Positions 1 to 11,089 of a stretch of DNA of 56,799 nucleotides are shown one piece after another. Under the pieces are notes generated by a model. The model was not told where the DNA came from and made no database searches. It was given only the letters and a program-made list of their open reading frames with translations. The stretch lies in the NCBI GenBank assembly GCA_000333855.2, contig CM007344.1:572986-629784 (forward strand), given 5' to 3'. A program made the position numbers and the translations under genes. This DNA is from Endotrypanum monterogeii (Eukaryota; Euglenozoa; Kinetoplastea; Trypanosomatida; Trypanosomatidae). Positions within the stretch are counted from its first letter, which is position 1. Each line of letters begins with the position of its first letter.

Positions 1-42
1 TCATCATATCCCCCCTTCCCTCACCATTGGACCCTCCCCCGA

Positions 43-45
<3 letters not shown>

Positions 46-77
<32 letters not shown>
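46..77. repeat. (TA)n microsatellite
   Basis: About 16 TA units in the spacer downstream of the cyclin gene. Confidence 0.95.
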
Positions 78-88
<11 letters not shown>

Positions 89-487
89 ACGGAAAGCATA
101 CCCATTAAATTACTTGCAGAAATAATAATAGTAATAATAGTGAGTGTGTTTTTGTGTGTGTGTGTGGAGAGGGGGAGGGGGTAGAGGCGGATGTATCTTT
201 CTCACACAGGCATACATTTACATATATGTCTGTGTGTAAGTTGATATATCACACCGCATTCTTTTTTGTTGTTGATTTTCTAATACACACACAAGAAAGA
301 AGGCCTCGTCACCCCATCAAAGAGTGCTCCACAGAGGTCACAAAGAGTGAATTATTTTTGCCTCCCCCCTCCCCTCTCGTGCCTTCCATGTAGACACAAA
401 AAAAGAAAGATAAAAAAAGGGGACGGGGGGAGGGGCAAAAAGAATTCGGAAAAAAATCAAGGGAATACAACACGGAGTAGCTACCTG

Positions 488-493
<6 letters not shown>

Positions 494-520
<27 letters not shown>
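494..520. repeat. (AC)n microsatellite
   Basis: About 13 AC units in the spacer; read on the transcribed minus strand it is (GT)n. Confidence 0.95.
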
Positions 521-2125
521 TAAAGGAAGGGAGGGGGGGGGGAACGAGAGAGAGAGGGAGGGGGGGGGAAAGCTGATGGGACATTAAGTGTCACACGACG
601 AAGGGAATAATGGGCTCTATTGCGTCGAGTACACGCGCACACAGAAGGGGCGAGGAATCAAACACACTAATATAGGGGAAAAACCCAATACACACTAACG
701 ACACATAAATAGAGAACTTAAAAAGAAGGCAGGGAGGGATAAAGGGGAAGAAGCACGGCCACCGCTATCACCATTGTCTCACAGCCATAATTGTCAGCGA
801 TACATAAAGTGATGAGGGAGAAAAGTTTGTGCGTGCGTGTGAGGGCGGGAGGGGGTGAGTTCGGCTTTCGCTGTCAGGTCACAGAAGCAGCAGCACATAC
901 CTGCACAAAAAAAAAAATAATAAGTAATTAGGAGACACTCAACTGAGAGACAAGATTTTCTTAGAAAAGGAGGAGTAGCAGGGAGAAAATGGAATTTACC
1001 CAATGAAACGCAGTCGGCAGTCCTAATAGATTGCTACGTGTGCTGCGTGTGTGCGTGTGTGTGGGGGGATCGGGTGACGGCGAGAAATAAAAAAAGGAAC
1101 CGAGTGTGAGAAGAGGCGCGGCCTTCGGCATTTACGTTCAAAAGGGGTGTATCCCAGCCACGCACACTCACTATAGAGTCGGTTGTCGTACCAGGGCAGC
1201 ACAACTCCCTCTCTCGGACCACCCTCTTTCATAGCCATTGCCCACGTCACAGTGTGAGCATCCACGTTGAGGCTTCCACCTCTCCTTGGGGGAAAGAAGA
1301 TACGTGCTTTTTCTCGAAGTGCATCACCTGTCCCTCCCGAGGTCATCTTCTTTTTTTTTCTTTCGTAACCAGAAAGTTGTTGTGTTCGTTTGGTCTCACC
1401 TATCACCCAGACTCGATCTCACATGTATGAACTCCGCCACCCACACAGACGCCCACAGGCAGAGCCATCACCACCAGCGCATTACCTTCTTCCCTAGCTG
1501 AACCTCCACGGGTCCATTCCCTACACCTGCCATCTGGCGCAAGCTCCGTGTATAGGACTGCTCCTTCGAAAGCGATAGAAGAAATATATTTGTTAAGAGG
1601 AGGAGATGTGTATGTGTGTGTGTGTGCGCACGGGTGTGTGTCGTAGTCGCATTGGGAAAAAGGCTGGCCCCCCCTCCCCCCCCCAAAAAAAAAGAGGTGG
1701 GGTGAGAAAATACACACACAAGCAGCACACATTCGTACCAAAGGACAGACGTCTATTCATATATACAGACAAACATTGACGTGTGTGTGTGCATGTATGT
1801 GCGTGCACAGATGACTAGGCCCCGAAAACAAAACAGTAGGTGAAGAAAAATAATAATAAAAGACACAAGTACACAGAAAGAAAAAAATTAAAGAAAAAAT
1901 AGTGAAATCATCTGCGGCTCAACAGAAAAGTTACAGTACGAATCGTGAAAAAAATAAAAAGAAGCCTTCTCCCCCTCTCCCCTTATCTTCCACCAGAGAA
2001 ACACAATCAAAAACGAGGAGCGGGAGGAACCAGTTCACATTCACAATGACACAGACATTCACACAAGCACACAATAACGTATGTTCACGATGCTAAATGT
2101 CGAGGAAGAAGAAAAAAAACTACTG

Positions 2126-2146
2126 GTGTGTGTGTGTGTGTGTGTG
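2126..2146. repeat. (GT)n microsatellite
   Basis: About 10 GT units. A (CA)n tract lies 98 bases further on at 2244-2270, so the two can pair as an inverted repeat. Confidence 0.9.
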
Positions 2147-2243
2147 GTTTGGGAAGAGGTAAAGGATCGTGGGTGACATACGATTGCATCCAAATGCGTG
2201 TGTCCCATAACACGTCTATTGAGGTTGGATGCGTTTCGTTGAT

Positions 2244-2270
2244 CACACACACACACACACACACACACAC
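2244..2270. repeat. (CA)n microsatellite
   Basis: About 13 CA units, complementary to the (GT)n tract at 2126-2146. Confidence 0.9.
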
Positions 2271-2437
2271 CGAAGCTCAGGTGGGAGGAGAAGGGAGAAA
2301 GCGAATGGATTCACACCTTCGAGGAAAAGAAAAGAGGAACGCGAGGAGATGGACGCGATACCGCCACCGTCGGCAGCGGCAACGACACAAAACAGAAAAA
2401 AAGAAAACAGCGGACGCACTTCAGTAACCACTACCGA

Positions 2438-2444
<7 letters not shown>

Positions 2445-2468
<24 letters not shown>
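2445..2468. repeat. (AGC)8 trinucleotide repeat
   Basis: Eight AGC units about 125 bases past the cyclin stop codon, so probably in its 3' UTR. It would read as serine in a plus-strand frame, but nothing else supports a plus-strand gene here. Confidence 0.9.
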
Positions 2469-2593
2469 CACCCCCCGAAGAAGCCTGCCCGTGTGTGCTA
2501 ACTTACCCCACTCCCACACACAAACGCATATACACAGCCTTTGGGAGATCAGCAATGAGAGGAGTGTAGGAGTGTCAGATGAAGACGTCTACC

Positions 2594-4606
2594 CTACACC
2601 CAAGGCGGGCCTGGGGGCTGTGGCAGACGTCGACCCTGCGCCGCAGCCCCCATCAGACTGGGAGGTCGATCGCTGTGCTCATTGCTCCTACTGCATGCCA
2701 CTGGCGGAAGCGCTATCCTCTCACGTGCAGTCTGGACAGTCTCACGCAGAGCTTGCACGCGATCACTGTTGCACAGTATTGTCGATACCGGTGCCAAATC
2801 TTTACCACTGACAGCCCTAGCTCGAATGTTGGTGCGGGTCACACCGTTGCATGTCAGTGTAGCACAGGAACCGGAACACGCATCTCCAGTACCGCGACCA
2901 CTGCAGGAGCTCACTGTGCCCGCGCTAAATGCGAGCGCACGGCTTGGGCGACCCGTGGAATCCCAGCAAGCGGTCGCACCACTGCGAGGCGCAGAAAGAG
3001 AAATGTTGTGCGCTCGATCATCGCACTTTCCTTCCACCGCCATCAACGCTGTCGCTGAGTCAGGCGTGGGGTGACCCGTCGACGCGCCGTTGCTGTTTTG
3101 AAAAATGTTGCTTGTACTGCCCGTCGCGCGAGTCATGTCCTTGCCGCCAGCGCCACGCCCGGATAGATCCCCTGTGCCAGCGAGCGCAGGCGAAGCGCCG
3201 CCGTTCGCTGCCGACTGGTGGACCTGTGACAAGGCTGGTGAGCACGACGCACCGAGGGGATGACGCCGGGCTGAAGTGGATGCTGACCCAGACTGTGACC
3301 CAGGTGCGCGGACTGGGCCGAGCGACTCCGTATCTACCGACATGGAGGGCGCGGTGGACGTGCTGGGTGGAAATGCTGGACGCGACACCGACCGCAGTGG
3401 TGATACGCCACTCTGCGAGGCAAGCGACATACTGTACTCATTCTGTGAAACGCTGCTGGAGCGCCGACTACGGATATTTCCGACGCTACCCCGCCCATGT
3501 GATGGCGGCGTCGGCTGAGTCAACATACCGGAGTTTACCTCTTCTGATGTCCTCATCGTTGTCTCGCCGTTGCACGCGCTCTGCTCGACATGCAAGTGAG
3601 CGGCGCGCTGGCGTAGCGGGCGGCAGTACTCATCGAACGTGTCACGTGAGAAGTAAAGACGGTGCTGAAGAAGTTCCAACATAAAAAACTCAAACGCATT
3701 GAGGTCTTCGTTAGTGACGCCGCCAACCACAGAAAAGTCTCGATTGTTGAGTGTTCGCGTGTCCATAATCTTGCTCGCTATTCTGATCGACGTGAGGAAA
3801 AGCTTGAACACGTTATAGGGGTTGAGGAGCATGAAAGGATGCATGCACAGCAACCGATCCAGGTAGAGACACCCGCATACGAGCACCGACGGAGACACGT
3901 AAGTGTACTTGACGACCCGCTTGAGGTAGTCGTAGACAGAAATGGCGGGAACCTCCCGCGTGGAGAAGGCGTAAAACTCTGCCTGCAGGGTCGACAGGGC
4001 CGCTTTGCCACTGCTGCTTGTGTTGGCATTTGTGCTGACTGACGTCGCGCTCAAGGTGTCGCTGCGTTGTGGCGACGACTCGGTAAACGCTGGGCTGTTG
4101 AGCAAGTGCGCTGCCGGTGAGGCGGGCGGTGATGGGCGGGCTGGTATTCCGTGCCTCTGTCGGAGCACCTCATGTGCCGCGATGGTGCAGCTGATCGCGT
4201 ACGCCAGCCACGGAACAAGGAACCGGTACTCGCGCCCGTGTTTCTCTTGAAGCGACTCAGACTCATTTAACACGCGTCCTGAGCGCTTGCTGTGACGCTG
4301 CTGCGTCATGACAGACGGTGTGAGAGGGAAAAGATCCACTGGCTCGTCCCCCATCAACGAGAAGGGTGGCAGTTGGGCTGACGCCGGCGAATTCAACGCT
4401 GCGGTACCCGCACCCAAGCAGTTGGCGCTGCTGCCGGTTGCACAGGTGCCCGATGCTGCATCCTCCTGGGCACGGACGCCGTTGACGCCACTTACGCCGG
4501 CCAAGTGCCCACTAGGCGAGGTCCTGGGACTGCTGTTGGACCTCGCTGAAATCTTTTGTGAGGAAGCCTTCCCTCGGAAAAAGTGACAGATGAGCGGCTT
4601 CTCCAT
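2594..4606 (-). CDS. PHO80/CYC2-type cyclin
   Basis: This 670-residue protein carries a cyclin fold at about residues 208-328, including segments like YDYLKRVVKYTYVSPSVL, YLDRLLCMHPFMLLNPYNVF and FLTSIRIASKIMDT. These match the single cyclin box of PHO80/P-type cyclins (trypanosomatid CYC2 family), which bind and activate cyclin-dependent kinases. The N-terminal ~200 and C-terminal ~340 residues are long, Ser/Pro/Ala-rich and probably disordered; most family members are much shorter. The open frame extends upstream to a TTG at 4633, but the first ATG is at 4606. Between the pyrimidine tract upstream (4636-4665) and that ATG there is no AG dinucleotide for spliced-leader addition, so Met85 (codon at 4352-4354) is a possible alternative start. 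The family assignment is firm; the exact cyclin number is not determined. Confidence 0.8.
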   Translation of the reverse strand: MEKPLICHFFRGKASSQKISARSNSSPRTSPSGHLAGVSGVNGVRAQEDAASGTCATGSSANCLGAGTAALNSPASAQLPPFSLMGDEPVDLFPLTPSVMTQQRHSKRSGRVLNESESLQEKHGREYRFLVPWLAYAISCTIAAHEVLRQRHGIPARPSPPASPAAHLLNSPAFTESSPQRSDTLSATSVSTNANTSSSGKAALSTLQAEFYAFSTREVPAISVYDYLKRVVKYTYVSPSVLVCGCLYLDRLLCMHPFMLLNPYNVFKLFLTSIRIASKIMDTRTLNNRDFSVVGGVTNEDLNAFEFFMLELLQHRLYFSRDTFDEYCRPLRQRAAHLHVEQSACNGETTMRTSEEVNSGMLTQPTPPSHGRGSVGNIRSRRSSSVSQNEYSMSLASQSGVSPLRSVSRPAFPPSTSTAPSMSVDTESLGPVRAPGSQSGSASTSARRHPLGASCSPALSQVHQSAANGGASPALAGTGDLSGRGAGGKDMTRATGSTSNIFQNSNGASTGHPTPDSATALMAVEGKCDDRAHNISLSAPRSGATACWDSTGRPSRALAFSAGTVSSCSGRGTGDACSGSCATLTCNGVTRTNIRARAVSGKDLAPVSTILCNSDRVQALRETVQTARERIALPPVACSRSNEHSDRPPSLMGAAAQGRRLPQPPGPPWV

Positions 4607-6669
4607 TTCATCGACAAGGACGCGGGTGAGCAAGGGGGGGGGGGGAAGAGGGGGGGGGAGGTAGTCAATGATCCTCGTGTTGTGATTCTCAGCGCTGATG
4701 ATGGCGCTGCTGCTTAACAGTTTTTTTTTTTTCCAGTGCCGACTGAGACGTTACAACCCTTCAGCGTACCTGTGCCTTGAAAAACTCGAATCGTGTCGCC
4801 CACTCTAGAGACGACAGCAAATCTAAGAAAAACAAAAAAAAAATATGTCAGGCAGCAACGCCACACTCCATATTCAGAAACGCAGAGGGAAGCGACTCAC
4901 TGTCTAGTTGGAAGGCGCTGGAGGAAGGAGGGTAGAGAAAGTCGAGGTACAGAGGGGGAGCCGCGTCGTTGTTCGCGTGTTGCACCGCGGAATCTCAAGT
5001 CTCTCCGAGCAGACGGCTAAAACTCAATAGAACAAGTGAGGTCAGAGTGGGGACCTGCATGTGCGCGCAGGCCTATACCAGGGGAGGAGGGGGTAGGAGG
5101 CAGAAAGAAACAGGAGTCAATTAGAGACCAAGTGCCCGCGCTCATTCGAGCTTGACTGTAGAAATGGTAGAACACAATATATTCAAAAAATATATATATG
5201 CTACAACAATAGCGAGACACACTAGCACATGCACACACACATACGAAGGGCGGGGGGAGGAGGGGGTGAAAGAAGCTCTTGCGATACAAAAGCGCTACGG
5301 GTGAGAGGGTGGAGAGTGGGGAAAAACGAGATATGCAGCGTAAATAGGCGGGTAATAGAAAGTGCAAATAAGGATGCAGTGAAGGAGGGGGGGGGGAGGA
5401 GGGGGGAACGACACACCGCGCAGTGGTAGAGGTGGTGGTGGTGGTAGCGGTGTGGCGGGGGTATGAAATATCAATGGAATACAGCGATGAGTCGATTGAC
5501 AGGAAGAAGGGAAAAGTGTGAGATGCTAAATGGATGGTGTACCGAAATGCAGAGGGAATGTGGGGAATGGCGATGGGTATGAGGTACAGTAGGAGGACAC
5601 ACGAATAGACAACCGGTAAAGTGAAATAAAACCTACAACGAAGGTATAAATGAAAGCGGCGAGGCTTTGGAAGCGTGATCACGTGCACGCACAGCGGGAA
5701 GTCAAATGAGTGAGCACAAAGCGAACCCCCCGAAAAAAAAAAAAGCTACGGATGTCGACAAGAGGAGGATGTAAAAAAAGGAAAGGAAAAATGGGGGAGA
5801 GTGCGTCGATGGATATTGCGGGAAAAAAAATAAGCGTAGCCATGAAAAAACTTCAATGCAAATGCGGTATCAGCAAGTGCGAAGAATGTGCTACTAGGGT
5901 GCAACAGTCATCGCGTGTGTATGTGTATACAAGAGTGAAGGGTAGAGACCGTGTTTGAGCCCCCCCCCGCCCCCATCACCCACACACAAGAACGAAATCC
6001 AGAAGCGTTCACGTCAGCGCCATAGAATGGATTTCCCAGGGAGAAAGAGCAAGGAAAGTCAATGATGGTGGATAGGAAAAAGTTACACAAGTCGTAAGGC
6101 ATGCATCTCTGTAGTCCATCCCCTCCCCACCCTCTACACAGAGAGAGCCGCACACGACGTCACCAAAAAGGGTGCGGTCAACCAACGCTGCAATTGTGAA
6201 GGGAATACAAAACACGCGCTAACAGAGACTTGCGCGTGTGCTATCAAACACGATAGTACTGCTCTACCCCTCTTCCCGTCTTGGGACTAGTTCTTACTGT
6301 CCCCACCTCAAGGAACCAGTGGCGAGAGAGAGAGAGAGAGAAGCGGGGTTAGCGGATGCACCATCAGCGAAACAGCCTAGATTTTTTTTTTTCAAGTTCA
6401 GCGTTCCCCACAAGTCATTGACCTTTTTTTTTGGGGGGGGGGGAAGAGGGGGAGAAGAATGCCTGTCTTCCTCGATGCTTGTGGAGTGGTACGTGAGACT
6501 ACGCTTCATTTTTTTTCAAGATCACAATATACGTGGAAGCGATAAGAGGAATCAATATACGAATAAAACCATGCGGAATCACGTGGCTCTGAGCGCAACC
6601 ACACACATACACACACGTGCGCGCATATATCTCTGACAATCTGTCATCCCCGTATGCTTTCTTTCCTCT
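4607..6669. other. Spacer between PLAA-like gene and cyclin gene
   Basis: This 2.06 kb segment should hold the 3' UTR of the PLAA-like mRNA and the 5' region of the cyclin mRNA. It is rich in G-runs, GA and A-runs on the plus strand. The longest open frame (minus, about 5017-5688) is almost entirely Ser, Pro, Leu, Tyr, His and Thr from pyrimidine-rich DNA and resembles no protein I know. I see no RNA gene. Confidence 0.6.
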
Positions 6670-9159
6670 TCACGATATCACAGAGCTGCCAATTTCAGCC
6701 AACAGCCATGCAGCCGTCGCCTGACCCTCGGCAAGCGCTCCAGTGGCAATTCCCCTCAACGAAAACTTTAGCGAAGTGGTCATCTCAGCAACCACGGAAG
6801 CTCGCCACGCAGGTGGTGACGCTGAGGGAGATGACGACAGCAATGACCGCAAGCAGCGCAGTCCATCGCGCACAACGGGTGAGTCGCTGCTCTCCGTAAG
6901 AAACAAAACAGCGCTTTGTTGCACCACAGCGACGGCTAGTCGCTCGGCAACGCTCGTCGTCACTGACTCCAACCCTTGGGAACACAGGGCAACGGTGATA
7001 TTGCGCAGAAGTGCCCCTATAGCTGCTCGGCAATTGGCGCGTGTTTTAGTCGGAGTATCGCCCATCATCAGCCTCGTCATGGACGGCAAAGAGGTCGCCA
7101 ACCACACTAGCAGATGTTGTGCCTCTCGAGTGATGAGAACAGCTTGGACGCGGGCATCGCACAAGCGGCCAAACACGGATGCAGCAAGCCGGAGGGCTGT
7201 CATCCACTCACTGGTCGATGTTGGCACCTGTGAAGATTGTGTCGCCTCAGGACCCCAAAGTGTAGCTAGCTTTGCAAGAACCTCTCCGACAATCTCAGGT
7301 CTATCAACAGTGACCGTGAGCATGTAGCGCAGCGCGTCTGTCGCGGGAAAGCGGGAACCGGCCGGTAGCACCGCGTAGAGGCTGAAAAGAGTTGAGCATG
7401 TGGCGAATGGATCACTGGCGCTTGGCGACACTCCCTCCATTGTATGGTGAAACTCCATGTGTTGCGGCAGGAGCGTGTTCACCTTCGCCTGTGCAGCATC
7501 ACCTTTGAAGGTATCGAACACCTGCGGTGAATCCCATACAGGAAGAAGAAAGTCTGTTTCCCCTTGCAATACTTTCGCCGGCGGCACAGCTGCTGGCCTA
7601 CTCGAGGATGATTCCAGAAGGACAGCCGAATCGGAGGCCCCTCCTGCCCCCTCCAAGCCGGGAATACGTGAGAGGTCCTCTGCGGAGACGTGCGCCATGA
7701 GAAAGTTCTGAATTTCCTCCTGCGAGTCCTGCGCAACGATCCCCGCGTTGTCCTGGATAAAGCGCTTTGCCGTCTCCACGACACTGTCGCCGACATTGTA
7801 GGGCAACTTCAGCATACGACCCTCCACATGCACATCGAACAGGTAATCGTACGACTGGCCATTGTAGAGGTGCTTTTGACGCTGTTGTTCCGGTGCACCT
7901 GTGTACCTCTGCCCCTCTGGCCCCGCTACAACGACCCCAACCTTCTCCCAATGACCAGCGCTCCACACATACAGCTCCACCTCACTCTTCTCGTTTCGGG
8001 CGAAGAGGCGCTCGCCCTCTTGAGTACCGTGACGTTGCGCAATTTCGTGTGTGAACGGCATCGAATTTATATCGAGGCCAACATTAGTGGCAGCAGCGGA
8101 ATTGGATTGGGTGATTTTGATATCTATGGTCTGAGAAGAAACGGCCGCCTCCAAGGCCTCTAGTTTCTCGATAGACGCCATATGATCATACTCACGCGTC
8201 CATACACGCACAGTGTGATCGGAACCACCGGAGAGAAGCTTACCGTCTGTTGTGCATGACACACTCCACACGACACACGGGTGCTGAATCACCTGCACGG
8301 TGCACAACCTCCCAGTCGCGTCACTGGAACGCCATACACGCACTGTGTGATCTTCTGAGGCAGTGTACAACTCCGAGAGCGCAGGAAACCAGAAGACAGA
8401 GTAGATCAGGGAGTCATGGCCTTCCAGCACTTGAAGAGAACCCTCGCTACCAATGCTCCACAGACGAACTGTACAGTCGTTCCCCGCTGATGCGAAGCGA
8501 GTACTGTCGACCGTGCAAATGCACTGAACAACATCTTGATGACCAGAAAAAATTTGTATAGTTTGTCCTGTCAACGCATCCCATGCGTGAATTGTCTTGT
8601 CGCCAGAGGCCGAAACGACTGTGGAAGTATTTGTTAGCTGAGCGACACCACGGATGGCTGTAGTGTGCGCGTCGTACAGCTGCTTCGGCCGCCCGCTCTT
8701 GTGGTCAAAAATAAGAACTCTTCCCCCCCACTCACCAGAAATAATGTCGCCACCAAGCGCATTTTGTACCTCTGTGTCGACGCTTCCCGGTGCAAAGTTT
8801 ATGATGACACCACAACACGCACCACTGTTATGCCCGTCCAACACGGCCTCGGGAGCGGACGACTCCAAGCTCCATAACACTACGTGATGATCATTGGATC
8901 CAGTGACAATACACGACTCATGGTCGAGAAACTCTACGTCAGGGTGAAACAAAACGTAGTTGACAAAGGCGGTATGGCCAACAAAAGTCAGACCATCCTC
9001 AAGTATATCCCCTGAAATGGGAATTGTGAACGACTTGGCTGTGTTGTCGCGTGATGCTGTAAAGACAACCCCTGAATTGTGTGGGGAGGAGCTAACAAAG
9101 CGCACATCGGAGGTGTGTCCCCGCCCATCTGCTTGGAGAATAAATGCCTCGTCGCCCAT
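6670..9159 (-). CDS. PLAA/Doa1(Ufd3)-like ubiquitin-binding WD-repeat protein
   Basis: An 829-residue protein with the three-part structure of phospholipase A2-activating protein (yeast Doa1/Ufd3). Residues ~1-310 contain about seven WD40 repeats with GH and WD-like ends (HTTAIRGVAQL, DKTIHAWD, DCTVRLWS, DHTVRVWR). Residues ~385-480 form the PFU ubiquitin-binding domain (the segment around LFDVHVEGRMLKLPYNVGDS). The C-terminal ~250 residues are helical and correspond to the PUL domain, which binds Cdc48/p97. The family works in the cytosol and nucleus, recycling ubiquitin and steering Cdc48 clients. Length (human ~795, yeast ~715) and domain order are complete. The ATG at 9157-9159 directly precedes the first WD repeat. 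Function in this organism is inferred from the family. Confidence 0.9.
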   Translation of the reverse strand: MGDEAFILQADGRGHTSDVRFVSSSPHNSGVVFTASRDNTAKSFTIPISGDILEDGLTFVGHTAFVNYVLFHPDVEFLDHESCIVTGSNDHHVVLWSLESSAPEAVLDGHNSGACCGVIINFAPGSVDTEVQNALGGDIISGEWGGRVLIFDHKSGRPKQLYDAHTTAIRGVAQLTNTSTVVSASGDKTIHAWDALTGQTIQIFSGHQDVVQCICTVDSTRFASAGNDCTVRLWSIGSEGSLQVLEGHDSLIYSVFWFPALSELYTASEDHTVRVWRSSDATGRLCTVQVIQHPCVVWSVSCTTDGKLLSGGSDHTVRVWTREYDHMASIEKLEALEAAVSSQTIDIKITQSNSAAATNVGLDINSMPFTHEIAQRHGTQEGERLFARNEKSEVELYVWSAGHWEKVGVVVAGPEGQRYTGAPEQQRQKHLYNGQSYDYLFDVHVEGRMLKLPYNVGDSVVETAKRFIQDNAGIVAQDSQEEIQNFLMAHVSAEDLSRIPGLEGAGGASDSAVLLESSSSRPAAVPPAKVLQGETDFLLPVWDSPQVFDTFKGDAAQAKVNTLLPQHMEFHHTMEGVSPSASDPFATCSTLFSLYAVLPAGSRFPATDALRYMLTVTVDRPEIVGEVLAKLATLWGPEATQSSQVPTSTSEWMTALRLAASVFGRLCDARVQAVLITREAQHLLVWLATSLPSMTRLMMGDTPTKTRANCRAAIGALLRNITVALCSQGLESVTTSVAERLAVAVVQQSAVLFLTESSDSPVVRDGLRCLRSLLSSSPSASPPAWRASVVAEMTTSLKFSLRGIATGALAEGQATAAWLLAEIGSSVIS

Positions 9160-9628
9160 ATCTCCGACTCAAACAACACCGAGAAGTGAGGAACACAGAG
9201 CGTGTATACCCTAACAGGAGGATTTAACACAAAATGAAATACACCAAGTTGATGAAGCTCCGAAAAGAAGCACAAAGAATCACTCTCCAAGTGAATCAAT
9301 GAAAGATGACGACAGAAACAAAAAAGTGAGGCAATGAAGGAAAAGAGTGAGCAGGAGAAGAGTTAGAGAAGTAAGATCACTGATTTTCCGATGAGCAGGT
9401 TTGATCAGGAGATAATAGATTCAACACGACGGCTCTATCGTACACTGTAGAGTAGGAGAACAGAGGTGAACAAAGACTTGTCAACTGTGAAGTACTTTGC
9501 ATGCATTTTTTTTTTTGAGTGCTATGGGACTTAAGAATGGGAGAGCAGTGACGCTGATAGGCCGTTCTTTTCAGATAACTACAAATGAGAGCAGCTCATG
9601 TAGCACTTTTTTTTTCCTTTTTGATGCC
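9160..9628. other. Short spacer between PTAR1-like and PLAA-like genes
   Basis: 469 bases. On the minus strand a pyrimidine-rich stretch around 9310-9375 could direct trans-splicing of the PLAA-like mRNA. A T-run at 9507-9516 and another near 9607 read as poly-A on the sense strand. No other feature is seen. Confidence 0.6.
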
Positions 9629-11089
9629 TTACAGTACATCATAAGATGGTGTATGGAGAAGAATTCTACTTAGCTGGTAGCCGTAGCGGGCGGCGTTGTA
9701 CGAGGTCCATGGAGATGAGCCAAAGGATTCTGTCCACGCCTGAGGCAACGTGGAGATGGGTGCTAGAAGCACATCTGCACTGTCCGCTTCGCATAATTCA
9801 ACGTAGGCGGTGGTCCATTCCAGCTCATCTTTGGTACTCCATAGTGAAAGCGGTCGGCTCTGTGGTGGTCGCGTTAGTGCCCATTGTACCAGCCCCAGGC
9901 GCAGGTGCCAAATGCACTCGTGGCCCTTTTCGCTGTGCTGTCGAATTTCAGCTTGGGTGAGCGCCATGAGGCTTCTCCACAGGGCCGACGCAGGTGAAGA
10001 GAGCGGGCACACTTCATCCTCGCGCTTTTCGGAGACCTCCTCTTTACTTCGATTCATCTGACAATAATGGCTACTTTCGTGAGGTGTATCAGAAACTTGC
10101 TGAGGATCTTTCACTAAAGACTTTGCGAAGAAAGGTCGATCGTCTTTTTTTTCAAGAGCATCCAGTTCACGTAGAAGAAACAGCAGATACGATGTAGCCG
10201 AGGCATCACCGTTATGGCTTCTTAAGAACTCAATTACGTGCTCGCTGTCCCTTTGGATAGCCGTATATGCCCGATTTCGTCGTGTGGGAACCATGGAAGC
10301 GCTTTCATGCACAAGACGGAGCCTCTGTCTCCGATATTGCCAAGCATTGTAGTTCATCGGATGATCCTGCGCAGTAACGAAAAACAGCTCGTCATCTTGA
10401 ACTTCAAACCTGCTAATTGACAGGGAAGCTTGACTGCTTTCTGTAGGTTTGTCACTGAGAAATCCGTAGCTGCACATGTTAAAGCAAAGCCATCGTCGAT
10501 ACTCCCACAAGGATTTTATCTTTGGACAAATGCTTAAAAGCAGGTCCAAAAGAACAAGCTCTTTCATCACGCAATGCAGCCTCTGATGGTAGTCACCCTG
10601 CTCGTCTGAGGTGAAGTATGCCTCGCGCACTTGGTGTCGTCGACATGTTACATAGATATCATGTTGGGGGGTGCACACCCATGCCAAAACGAGAACTGTG
10701 GGATGCAACCGCCTCAACATAGCACGCGTAACATGTGGAATGTTGTCAAGATTGTCTCGTGCCTGATTGGTTGCTTCACTGCTCTCAGAGGATACAGCTT
10801 CCGTTTCTTGGAAAGAATACAGAAAAAGGGTCTTCATAGCAGCTACAACACGTCGGTCTACTTGAACTGGAAAGTCAACATACCTTGCAGCACTTTCGGT
10901 TACGTCAGAGACATCAGCTAGGCAAACCACGTGGCCTGACTGTAGTGGCTCCAAGGAGAAACCTAGGGCCGCCCTGAGTGGCGGTGCACCGGGTGTTCTG
11001 ATGCTTTGAAGAAAAAGAGTCGCACCCACGTTCAGAATCTGGTCAAGTTCCCTTGCTGCATCGTGTGCAATAGTGTACTCCGATTCCAT
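9629..11089 (-). CDS. PTAR1-like protein prenyltransferase alpha-subunit repeat protein
   Basis: A 486-residue protein with helical-hairpin repeats of the prenyltransferase alpha-subunit type. The clearest are SLWEYRRW at residues 193-200 and NYNAWQYRRQRL at 246-257, each with the W-x-Y/H-R-R core; a weaker one (CIWHLRLGLVQW) lies near the C terminus. Spacing and overall length fit PTAR1 better than the farnesyl/geranylgeranyltransferase-I alpha subunit, where five regular repeats follow each other closely. In other eukaryotes PTAR1 pairs with the RabGGT beta subunit as geranylgeranyltransferase III, acting on Ykt6. That role here is inference. The ATG at 11087-11089 is the first in frame. 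Confidence 0.75.
   Translation of the reverse strand: MESEYTIAHDAARELDQILNVGATLFLQSIRTPGAPPLRAALGFSLEPLQSGHVVCLADVSDVTESAARYVDFPVQVDRRVVAAMKTLFLYSFQETEAVSSESSEATNQARDNLDNIPHVTRAMLRRLHPTVLVLAWVCTPQHDIYVTCRRHQVREAYFTSDEQGDYHQRLHCVMKELVLLDLLLSICPKIKSLWEYRRWLCFNMCSYGFLSDKPTESSQASLSISRFEVQDDELFFVTAQDHPMNYNAWQYRRQRLRLVHESASMVPTRRNRAYTAIQRDSEHVIEFLRSHNGDASATSYLLFLLRELDALEKKDDRPFFAKSLVKDPQQVSDTPHESSHYCQMNRSKEEVSEKREDEVCPLSSPASALWRSLMALTQAEIRQHSEKGHECIWHLRLGLVQWALTRPPQSRPLSLWSTKDELEWTTAYVELCEADSADVLLAPISTLPQAWTESFGSSPWTSYNAARYGYQLSRILLHTPSYDVL

Larger units (their letters stand above)
1..2593. other. Spacer downstream of the cyclin gene, no gene seen
   Basis: This 2.6 kb stretch lies 3' of the last gene. 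It holds TA, AC and GT microsatellites, G-runs and A-runs, and only short open frames made of low-complexity residues on both strands. It probably contains the 3' UTR of the cyclin mRNA and the spacer before the next gene, which is outside the window. I see no tRNA-like or rRNA-like segment. Confidence 0.6.

Noticed and set aside
2229..2501. A plus-strand frame ending in a serine run
   Set aside because: It starts in a CA microsatellite and ends in the AGC repeat, and all real genes run on the other strand.
5017..5688. A 223-codon open frame on the minus strand
   Set aside because: It is made of Ser, Pro, Leu, Thr, Tyr and His from a pyrimidine-rich spacer, has no protein-like blocks, and lies where a 3' UTR is expected.
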